From contig JAOANR010000006.1 in the NCBI GenBank assembly GCA_030278955.1, forward strand, positions 57,626,915 to 57,690,914: a stretch of 64,000 nucleotides of DNA, in the 5' to 3' direction. How positions within the stretch are numbered: position 1 is the stretch's first letter; every line of letters starts with the position of its first letter. Origin of the DNA: Hygrophila difformis (taxonomy: Eukaryota; Streptophyta; Magnoliopsida; Lamiales; Acanthaceae). The position numbers and the translations under genes were made by a program. The notes under the pieces were generated by a model. It saw only the letters and a list, made by a program, of their open reading frames with translations, was not told the origin of the DNA and made no database searches. Of this stretch, positions 30,872 through 40,677 are shown one piece after another.

Positions 30872-33464
30872 ACATCCTCATACTTAAAATATTGCTCGTC
30901 CCTTGAGCAACTTACAAGATAGAAACGAGACACTTAAAATCATATATGGAATGAAACAAAAGAATGAATGTCTTATCAATATAGAAACAAGCGATTTTAT
31001 GCTACATAAATGGCAAAAAGACTGGAATTTCATAAACTTGACTTGAATTCCATATAATCAGTCACATAAAATCCATAGGCGAGAAGCAAGCATCAAGGCA
31101 TCTATCAAAATAATAATTACCTATGCTTTGAATTTCTTTTCTCTTTATTGAGTGATTGATGATTCGGTTTCACAAATGAGAGGAACCCCACTATCTTTAT
31201 AATGGACGAGGCTTCAACTCTTTTGTTCATGACACTTTTGCTAAGTTGTAGACGGTTGAGTTCGAGAAGCTACTTGTGCCAGAGGAACAACGTGCCAATC
31301 ATCATAGCCAAAAAAAATTCTTTTTCTTTTTGTTTTCTTTTCTTTCTCTGTTTTTTTTTTCTTTTTCGGCCTCATTTTTTTTTCTTTCTGCATCAATTTT
31401 TTTTTTCATGGAGGCAGTTGGCTTTATATAATCAACTCAATAAGGAGATGTAAATTATTGCATACCTTTATGTTAGATACTAGCCCTGATGCAGTTTCTA
31501 ACCGAGATTGGATGTAACCTTCTATGCAAAACTCAAGTATAATCTTGTTCTTAAAAACTCCAGCACTTATCATCTTAAATACATAAAATATGGCTTGGTT
31601 CGTCATTAAGAAGACTGAAATTTGTTTATAAAGTAATTGATAAAAAGTGTTGAGTTTCTAAAAAATTTTCCCAAAATTTTTAACAAGCCGTAATCTACAC
31701 CGAAATATATGCTATTATGACTCAAATACTCCCACACAATTACTAGACACAAAACTAACTATACAGAAGCAAAATGGTAAGGTAATGAAATATCTAGGAA
31801 CACATAATTCAGGCATGCGATTCTAATCAAACCTCTATCATACCAGCACATGCTTTGTGTAACTGAGATTATAGTAACCTTACCAGGACAAAAGTAAACA
31901 AAGAACAAAGTCACCTGATGTCTTGCCCATGCTATTAAGATCTTGTTCCAGGTTGCAATTTAGAAGTTCATCATCCGGTAATGAATCTCCTAGTACATAT
32001 TCCATCCTGAAACAGCTCAAGTATTATTTATTTCAGATGATGTAATCACAAAAATACAAAAGTATAATAGAAAGAAAAAGGGAAAAGAAAAATGGAACAA
32101 TGTCACCTGATAGCTTACAACACTTATTTTTGGATTAAAAATCCCACTGATTCAAACCGAATTCAATCATGTATTTATATCCTCAATCCAGAGACAATTA
32201 TAATTACATGTTTTCAAGTAACAATATTCCCAAAACCACAAATAAAATAAAATAAAAATAAAGACACTTTCACATAGGATAAAATAAAAGAAATAAAATA
32301 AAATAAAATCAATATGTACAGACCATCATATATTAAATATTAATTATATTAAGATTAAAACAAGTGCACACTTACACATCATGATCCAAAATGTTAGCAC
32401 TAAGTCACCACAAAATAGTTCAGCAGACATTCCTACACAAAAGTACAATTAAACACACCATTCATCTGCAAGCTTATACCACAAATTAGTCATTCATCAC
32501 TGTCTTCACTCTCATTCTCACAGTCATTTTCATTTACATTAGCCCTTTCTTCATTACCTTCCTGATTTGGTGTACTTTGGTTACCTGTCAAGATGTTAAG
32601 GATTTGTCGGTTGATTCCTTCCATGTTTGCTATCCTTGTTTCTAAGCTATCTATTCTTCCATCAACATCACCTGCTACTTCACTACCTAGAGATCTTAAG
32701 TTATGGATCCTTGCAGATTTTCTTGATAGACTGGTACTTAGTTTTCTGCCCCGCCCATTCATAGCCTACTGGATGAGTAAACAGGGAGCAAATACATGAA
32801 TACAAATGATATAGTAGAACTCCCCATCCTCATACTTAAGTTTGAGCTAAGAGTGAAAACTTAAGTTAAAGTTTTAAACACATGCTGAATTTGGAGTAAT
32901 GATGACAGACATGGGATAGGAATCAGGTCTAGTTTATGAAATTCATTCCCTGTTGATTCAATAACTGAAGCAAAACTTTCGAAAATATAACAGCCTTCCA
33001 AATGTCTATTACCATATATCAGGGTTGTTTACTCAGTTGTATATAATTTTAAAATTGATTATAAAGAGATAACCTTGGTGACAATCTATAAAGAACATGA
33101 AAAACATAAAATTCACCAAGGTATAGCATTCATAGCTTTGAGAAAACATAGTAATATATATATGTATATATATATATTTTAAATAAAAATTTCCAATTTC
33201 AGAATTTGCTTTGTCATGCATATTCTCTAGATAAAAATTCTGAAATTCATGTTCAACATTCCCAAAGTAAGCAACCACCAATAAAGACTTATCCAAACTT
33301 TAAACACTTGTCCTCTAGAGATTTTTGAAAAGAGTTTGGAAGTGGAAGTTTAAAATAGTACGTTGAATTCCATTATAAGACTGTCCAATTTCTCAACAAT
33401 GGTTTCTATATGTTAAGGGTCCAATTTTTTAACATGCCAGAGAATTAACAATGAATAGGAGACC
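30872..33464 (-). mobile_element. Element D internal region (partial, non-coding)
   Basis: AT-rich internal DNA of D, ending where B begins (AGACC at 33460-33464 is the candidate target copy of B). It has a TTGCTC/GAGCAA hairpin at 30892-30910 next to the LTR. A second GAGGATGGGGAG-type module lies near 32820 beside the hairpin ACTTAAGTTT/AAACTTAAGT (32834-32866). No gag or pol is visible. The only plausible coding stretch is 32490-32762. Whether B sits within D or just next to it cannot be decided here. Confidence 0.5.
32490..32762 (-). CDS. Small coiled-coil ORF in element D
   Basis: A 90-residue ORF on D's own strand. Residues 1-25 are basic (NGRGRK, SRKSARIHNLR); residues 32-60 can form a short coiled coil (DSLETRIANMEGINRQILNIL); the last 25 are strongly acidic and Asn-rich (NEERANVNENDCENESEDSDE). 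I do not recognise the family. A CATCCAG/TAG acceptor-like sequence just upstream on the minus strand (about 32775) could make it a downstream exon. It may be a remnant of a gag-like or accessory protein, or chance. Confidence 0.35.
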   Translation of the reverse strand: MNGRGRKLSTSLSRKSARIHNLRSLGSEVAGDVDGRIDSLETRIANMEGINRQILNILTGNQSTPNQEGNEERANVNENDCENESEDSDE

Positions 33465-33797
33465 TGATAATGGCCAAAATTGTCCATTATTTCTAATCCA
33501 TTTCCGTGTCTGAGACGGACATTTTGATCGTATTCCCATCTTATTTCAATGAGAAAGCAGTTGAATTCGACATATTAATGCAAGTTTGTAAGAATAATAA
33601 GCTGGTAATGAAAGACACAAAAATATGCAATTTTAATTGTATTTGTATTAGAAAAATCCAAAAACATGAAAAAAGGAAAAAGAAAAGAAAAAGGAATGAA
33701 AAGATGGGCAAAAGAATAAAATAGCCCACAAAAATCAAAAAGATGGGAAAAAGAATGAAAATCCCACAAATTGAAATTTTGGTTAAGTGTTGAAGAT

Positions 33798-34208
33798 CAA
33801 TTCGGTCTATACGCAATTCGACCTAAACCGAATTGCTCATTAGACCGAATTGCTGAAGAGAAGAAGAAAAAGAGAAGTGTTGAAGAAGAGAAGAGCAACC
33901 AATTCGGTCTGTGGCAGTTCGGTCTAAACCGAATTGACCCCTAGACCGAATTGCACTATGGAAAGGAGAAGACTTTGAGCAAAACAGAAAAGAAGGAGTT
34001 CGATCTATTGCAATTCGGTCTAGGCCGAATTGATTGCATAGATCGAATTGCCTCAAAGCAAAGAAGCCAAGCAGGAGCCATCTTCAATTCGACAAGGCCA
34101 ATTCGGTCTACCCATAGACCGAATCACCACACTTCATGCTCAAGATCAAGGAGAAAGACCTCATGTTACCAATTCGATCTAAACCCAACTACTTGAGGAG
34201 ACCGAACC
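33798..34208. repeat. Two-tier palindrome array 1 in B 5' LTR, upstream of TATA
   Basis: Units at 33798-33852, 33900-33953, 33998-34050, 34085-34124 and 34170-34208, the last two partial. Each full unit is AATTCGRTCT, a gap, an inner palindrome of AATTCGGTCTA/GACCGAATT type, a gap, then AGAYCGAATT. Outer and inner pairs make one hairpin of about 55 bp. Spacing is 85-102 bp. The 3' LTR copy is at 63382-63792. Confidence 0.92.
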
Positions 34209-34274
34209 ACATTCAAAATTGCAGCTGTGAAGCACGTGAGAAATGCATGATGGGCCTAGGGTTTCGATGAGAAG

Positions 34275-34282
34275 TATAAAAG
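34275..34282 (+). promoter_or_regulatory. TATA box of B 5' LTR
   Basis: TATAAAAG, 810 bp into the LTR and 67 bp after array 1. Conserved at the same offset in the 3' LTR (63859-63866). Transcription would start near 34310. Confidence 0.7.
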
Positions 34283-35150
34283 CTGACCTTCCTCAACACA
34301 AGAAAGGATTCTAATTCTTACACACTTGGACATTTTGCTGGGAGACAAAAAGAAGGAACAGAAGGTTCTTCACCCCTTAAGGGTTAGGTAGGTAGTGTAG
34401 TTTAGTTAGTTTATTTTCATGCTTGTAATGTAGTTTTATTGCTTTTGAGCTTAGTTTATTTTTCATAGAAGCTGGTTACCACCCTTAGTGTAGCCATTTC
34501 CATAAACTTTAAATGCTTTGTAGTTAGAATGAACCCTACCTTCAAGCCAATGAATGGTTTTAGGGTTATTTACTGCTTTCAAGTGTCAATACAAGAAAGA
34601 ATCCAGAAATGGGTTTTCATTTCAAGTGTTTGGCAGTTATTTAATGCTTTCCTTAGCAATAAATGTTAGAATGTTTGTTTGTTTCAACTAGGTTACATTT
34701 ATTATGTCCTAGTTGACTTACATTCTCAATAAATGTATGCTAGTGGGTTTTTGGCTTAATCTTACACCTTAGAGATTCAAATAAGTGTTCTTAGGTTTTA
34801 GACAATCTTAGGCTTGTTAGAATTTATTTCCGTACTATTCAGTTGCTGTTTTAGTCTCTTTTGTTAGCTTATTGTTGCCTTAGATAATATAGGTGTTCTT
34901 ATTTTTTAGCATGAGTTCTTATTTATTCAATAGATGTTTAAGTTTTTGATCTCTGATTGCTTGTTTGTAGTTTTAAGATTTGTTTCATGCCAATACCTGC
35001 TAGCCACGTAACCTACTTACCTATTTTCTTTAAAACACTCATTAGTGTGGCTATGAGGTGACATTGATGTGAAATGAAGGATTTGGTAAATCTTATCCAT
35101 CATGAACCACACAATGTAAACCGAACCTGCACTTGTGAGAGGAAAGACAT

Positions 35151-35727
35151 GCAATTCGATTTGAGGCAATTCGGTCTAGACCGAATTGCCCATGAGAATG
35201 GAATTGCATGGCCAAAATATTTGTTGAATGTCTTATTTAAAAATTTATATGCAATTCGATCTAGGAAATTCGGTCTATACCGAATTGCCCATGAGACCGA
35301 ATTGCATAGCAAAAAGTGTTGTCTTCATGTGGTTTTCTAAGCAATTTGGTCTAGGTAATTCGGTTTAGACCGAATTGCTCATATAGACCGAATTGGCTTT
35401 GGAAACCACATTGTATGCATTCCATCCCCTCATGCCTTAGTTTATTTTCTCTGTCTTACCAAGTCGAATTGTCCAATTCGGTCTAGACCGAAGTCAATTG
35501 GCAATTCGAATTAACCTCATTTTGGAGTAAATGCCTTAGCCAAATTTGAGTGAAGGAATGACTTCATCAATTCGAATTATCCAATTCGGTTTAGACCGAA
35601 TTGCTTGACAATTCGAATTAGAGGATGCTTCATGACTTTACAAGGATTAATTGGGTATGGTGTTACTTCATACCTCATGCACCCTCAATTCGGTCTCTTT
35701 TGCATTTTGCCCAATAGACCGAATTGC
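35151..35727. repeat. Two-tier palindrome array 2 in B 5' LTR, downstream of TATA
   Basis: Units at 35151-35209, 35251-35305, 35341-35396, 35464-35510, 35569-35620 and 35686-35727. The inner palindrome at about 35167-35192 is perfect over 26 bp, with AATTCGGTCTAGACCGAATT at its centre. Two units use AATTCGAATTA-type outer arms, a variant of the same theme. This array would be transcribed into the element RNA. Confidence 0.9.
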
Positions 35728-38172
35728 TTTCTTCCTTCTATTTTTAAACTCCAAAAATATTTTATTACAAGAGTTGTGTAAGTTGCATGGGTGTATTGGG
35801 TTTAGGCCCACTACATCTAATTTTGTCCATTACACATCTCAACCCATTAGTGTCTATTTATTGTGTGATTAACACTCACACAATATCAAAAACATTTTCT
35901 AAATTTTATTTATTTTCTCTTTCATTGTATGCATGAACAACTAGCAAGAAATGCATCAGACTAATGTTGGCGGGTATTCCCACACGGATAACTAGCTCGT
36001 ATTCCGAGTATTAATTACTAGTTGTTATTTTGCATGGTTCGGGTAGTGGTCGGTGGAAGCCTTGGCGGTTCGTCCATCCGGGATTATAATAGCTGCTCAG
36101 CTGACTCCTATCCGGATACAGTTTTCTTCTCTTTATCTTAATTTCAAACCTGAATCTAGAATTGTAGTAATAATAGATGATATATGCCAATGTCATCTAA
36201 TAATTATTACAGTAATAGAACATGTGGGTTTTCATCCAACTTCACAGATAGTAAAGTCTAAGGTGACGGCGGCAACTGTCACTTAAGGCATTCCACTGTC
36301 TACAAATCATTCCATCTGGAATACTTGGGAACCGGATAGCAGATGTTTGCAGTCCGGATAACCCCAATTATTTCTGGCATTCTCTTTAGCCAACTTCTTC
36401 TTATCTCAGGCTAATCCATCTTTGTGTGTCAAATTCTGTCTAACCCCGCCATATATCTTGGGGTATTTTATTTTACTTCTCGTATACATATATGCATGAT
36501 ATTATTATGTAGATATTGTGGTCTATAATATTTTGGAGATCCTTCTCCTTGGACATAGAAGTCTCGATTTAAATCAGATGTTGCATAATAAATTTTCACA
36601 AAAATCACTTTATAAAATCCGGATCGGAGTAAGGGATAAATTCGACAGTTATGACTAACTCATATTCTACTGGGGGTTGATTTTGAGAACTTAGAAGCAG
36701 AGTCAGCGATTAGGTCTCACCTAGACTGAAAGGATCTGTGTTTTAATTGAGAGTTTAGTACCTGTTAGGGAATGATTTTCAAATATCTTTTTGTTTCTCA
36801 AAATTACTGTGTGTTGGAAATCTTGTATTAAGTGTTGCATCGAATCAGTGTCCACTTGGATTCGGATGAGATGTGATAAATAATATTGGAGGAACAACAT
36901 ATAGGCCTTGGTTAATTTCTAAGGTAAGGTTGAGTATTCTTTCAACTACTATCTTCTCCCGCCAAAGCCTAAAATTGAGTCTTGAGTGAGTACATTCGGA
37001 ATAAACCTTCATAGTCTGTTCCACTCATGATTGTATCTCACAACTAACCGAATGTTGTAAGCCCTGTGGCTTACTGATATTTGAGAAGTTCTAAATCTGC
37101 ATCTGGTCACCAAGACTAGGGGCTCTTTTATACTAACGGAATGTGATGATCTTTTAAGACTTCCGAGTGATAGGTTTTTAAATGCTTTCTTTTCCGTTTT
37201 CTTTACCGTTTTTTTTTTTGAAAAATGCTTTCATAGAGGTCACTCGGAAGAATTAGAGGTTGGCCGCCGGTTGAAAGGTTTAAGAGTTATGAATTAGTTC
37301 GGGGTTAGATTTGGACTTTGGGTGTGACAAGGGGGATGACAGGAGTACTTGGCATATCAACTAATGATATGTTAGGTGTTGCTTGTCCACCACATATGAC
37401 TGACATACTCTTGCAAGGCATTGCAAGGGGAGTTATTAATCTGTGGTATCTTAGAATTTGCTGTCTTAAGAGCATGTAAACTCTTACTATAAGTACCTGT
37501 CTGTTAAAGGGAACATGGTATAGAGAACATGAGAGTTAGCTAACTGACGAACTACCCCAAACAAAGATCTGTGTATTAAAATGAAAGTTTGATTGTGTTT
37601 CATCTGAATCTTGTCCAATCTTTATTATTTTCTCCCTGTCCCTTCTGTCACATTTTAATTCGCTTTCGTAGGATAATTTCACCTGCTTTCCTAGCATAAT
37701 TCTTATCGCTTTCTTAGGATAGATTTAATCGCTTTCTAGACTAAATTTACCATGCTTTGTAGAATAATATTTTACTGCTTTCATAGTCTAGTTTAAATTA
37801 TTGTCATGTAGTTGTTAGAAATCATTGCAAAGCTTGAATCGAGTAACCGAGTGGAAAATCTTAGTAAACGACGTGGGCCCTGCTTCTATCGCACATCCTC
37901 TAGTGAACGATCCGGTCTTACTATAAATTACTACAATTTTTGACACCGTGCGCTTTCGGGGGCACAGTTTCTTAACACGAGTAATAAAAACGTGACAACC
38001 TATAATATATCCCTAATCCCAACTCCATCTTCATAAATTGGTTTCACTGAATAAAATTGAAAACCAGGATTATTATGTTTCAGAAAATACTCATATAGTG
38101 GGAATGTGTTAAAAGTTTCATGGCAAGGATCTTCATGACATGAAACTATGATAAGTTTCATGATGCCAATTG

Positions 38173-38180
38173 CCGGGGAC
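38173..38180. other. hAT target site duplication, left
   Basis: CCGGGGAC, repeated exactly at 40280-40287. Eight bases is diagnostic of hAT transposons. The target is a decayed copy of the primer-site sequence. Confidence 0.92.
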
Positions 38181-40279
38181 TAGGGTTGCAAAAGAATCAC
38201 TGTATTCGGGATTCGATCCGTGATTCGATTCGAAATTTTGCTATTCGTATTCGGAATTTTATGATTCGAATTCGAATAAAACATATTCGATTCGATTCGA
38301 TATATAAACAAATAAGAATACAAAATCTCAGTATTCGATTCGATATTCGTTCGTATTCGATTAAATATTTATTATATTTACTAAAATAATATATATTATA
38401 TTATTGATTTTTCCCCAAAAATGGAAAGTTTTTTAATTCCTAATCTTAAGTGTATTGATATACAAAATCTAAGTGTAAAGTTTTTAATTCAAATACAGCC
38501 CAATACTCCTAACCCAATTATTGAAGCCCAAGCCAATCTCAATTCCTAATCGGCTAATCCATCTTGACACCCATTATCTAACCCTACCCAATTTTTGAGT
38601 GATACAATTTCTAGGTTTTGAGATTGGGCGCCGCTGCTTCCCCTTCACTTCTCTTCGTTCTTTCTCTTCTTCATCTGTTTCTTTGACATTGTACAGAGTG
38701 TGAGAGGGCAGCCATGGCAAAATGAGATGGCGTCGGAAGTAGAGGCGCCAGTCATGGAGTCGTGTCGAGCGGCTGTGGGCTGAGATAGAGGAGACGGCGG
38801 CGTTCTTGAGTGAGCAAGCTGTGCAGCAGGTTTGAGACGGAAGCTGTGGTTGGACGACGCTGAGTTGGAGAGAGCGCGACGGCCGTATGGAGTAGCGAGG
38901 CAGAGGCCGGTGGTGGAGTGAGCGTTGCGAGCTAGACAGATGCGGCGGCAATGGAGGCTCCGTTGGAGAAGGTGCAATGCGACGAGAGACAGAGGAGAGC
39001 CGGGCTGACAAAGGAGGCGTCGGGTAACGGCCGGCTGTGGTATAGAGTGCTGGAAATGGTTCATTTTGGAGGTTGAGCAGAGGCCCAATGGAGAGGGCTG
39101 AGACAAGAGCAGCTGCGAGGTGAGACACTACGAGAGAGACACAGCAGCAGCTAGTGGTGACCGGATCTGGAGGCACGATGCCGGGACAACCGAGATTTGG
39201 CTGCCGGAAACCTTTGCAGTGGTGGAGCCTACGCTGAAGGTCGAATTTCTTTTATTCATTTCTTGTTAACCATTGTTTGCTTGAGAGATGTTGATTCTTT
39301 GTGTATAAATGGATGTAGTTGTATGTTTAAATTAGTATAGAGTAAATATTTGTTTTATTTGTTTAGAAATATTTTTGTGATGTTGTGAGTAGTGTAGATC
39401 TCTTATTTTTCTTCTTTGTTTTGTTCCCAATGACCTAGACATGGTAGTTATCTTGTGATATTTTTGTTGAAATCTTTGGTTAGTATGCATATTTTAGGAT
39501 TTAAGTTTAGAAATGTAGAAAAATTCTTTGAATAAAGTTTAAGTGTGATGGTAATACATTTGCAGTAGTTCATTTGAGTTGCTAACTTTTCTTTAGCATG
39601 TGTTTTCTCATTCCTTTTATTTGATTTTTTTGATCAAAGGCAACACAAGAAGTGGTTTTTTCAGATACCACAAACAACGAAGGATGAGTTCCATTCAGCA
39701 GTTTCCGTAGCAAAAAAAAAAGCCATCCCATTATGGCGAAATACAGCAATTACTCAAAGGCAGCTTGTAATGTTTAGGCTCCAGGATCTAAATTTGCAAG
39801 TTTGATCTAAAATTGCAGGAAACTAAAATGGAGCAGTCTGGAAATGGAGCAGCTGGCATGAAATTTTTTGATATTGGAAATTTGGAGTGTTATTTGAATT
39901 GGTGTGATTTTGAAATTTGGAATGTTATTTGCAAGTTGCCAATTACAAGCTACTTGAAATAAATATTTTTTGGGATTCTTATTTGTATTTTTATTTTTAG
40001 CATGTTTTTTACGAATTTCGCATCGAATAGTTTCGAATCGAATCTAATAACTACGAATCGAAGCGAATATATTTGAATTCGAATAAAATATTGTACCAAA
40101 ATAATCGAATCGAATATTCGAATCGAAGCGAATAATTCGAATATTTCATTTCGAATCGAATACGAATGCTATTTATTATTCGTTTAAAAATCGAATACGA
40201 ATACGAATATTCGAATATTTTTTCGAATACGAATACGGAATAGTAGTATTCGCTTCGATTCGATTCGCTTGCAACCCTA
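38181..40279. mobile_element. Non-autonomous hAT element in B 5' LTR
   Basis: 2099 bp. The left end is TAGGGTTGCAAAAGAATC; the right end is its imperfect inverse (GATTCGCTTGCAACCCTA). An exact 8 bp duplication CCGGGGAC flanks it. Both subterminal regions are packed with ATTCGAATCGAAT-type short repeats (about 38210-38370 and 40020-40265), as expected for hAT transposase binding. Inside, 38620-39240 is a GC-rich island with a minus-strand open frame of 200 codons (38574-39176) that has no motif I recognise, and the island ends in a possible splice donor region near 39240. No hAT dimerisation or BED domain is present, so it is non-autonomous; the island may be a transposase 5' exon remnant or captured host DNA. 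Confidence 0.9.
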
Positions 40280-40287
40280 CCGGGGAC
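40280..40287. other. hAT target site duplication, right
   Basis: CCGGGGAC, identical to 38173-38180. Confidence 0.92.
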
Positions 40288-40532
40288 CTTCAGTGTGACA
40301 GACTGAAGGTCAAGATTGAACTATCTATCCCGGCTGCACCATGAAAGTTGTCAAAAGTTTCATGCCGGGGAGGATCACATCGCCGTTTGAAATCAGAGAA
40401 CCCCACATGAGTAATAAAAAGTGAAATATATCCTTAAACCCCTTTCCCACGAATCATAACTCTTTTCTTTTAATAAATTTAACTTGGGATATTTTAGAAA
40501 AATACTCGTGTAGGTTTTTGTCAAAAGTTTCA

Positions 40533-40550
40533 TGGCGCCATTGCCGGGGA
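40533..40550 (+). other. Element B primer binding site
   Basis: TGGCGCCATTGCCGGGGA immediately follows the LTR end CA. This is the Athila-type site; A has the same sequence with one base different. Confidence 0.92.
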
Positions 40551-40677
40551 GGATGCAGCATCGTTTATTAAGAGAACTACACTCCTGATTTACTCATAGA
40601 TAGTTTTTGTATATATTCCCGAATCATTACTAATCTGGGGTTGTGCAGGTACTGTCAAATCTTGATATAAACTGCTT

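Larger units (their letters stand above)
33465..40532 (+). repeat. Element B 5' LTR (7068 bp including a hAT insertion)
   Basis: Starts TGATAATGGCC, ends AAAAGTTTCA directly before the primer site. Without the hAT element and one target copy it is about 4.96 kb. In order: an end shared with A; palindrome array 1 (33798-34208); TATA (34275-34282); a T-rich leader; palindrome array 2 (35151-35727); and a region from about 35963 homologous (inverted in this window) to A's LTR 15310-12970. That last region contains repeated GCTTTC-TAG units near 37660-37790 and PBS-like repeats at the very end. AGACC (33460-33464) is the candidate left target copy. Confidence 0.92.

Noticed and set aside
31202..31453. 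83-codon frame with Phe-rich stretch
   Set aside because: It is the translation of T-rich low-complexity DNA in element D.
33798..34208. Regularly spaced palindromic repeats resembling a CRISPR array
   Set aside because: The window is a plant genome. Units are degenerate, two-tier palindromes inside an LTR with irregular spacers, and there are no cas genes or leader.
38574..39176. 200-codon minus-strand frame in the hAT element
   Set aside because: Compositionally biased (Ser/Arg/Pro/Leu), with no hAT or known domain. Retained only as part of the hAT description.
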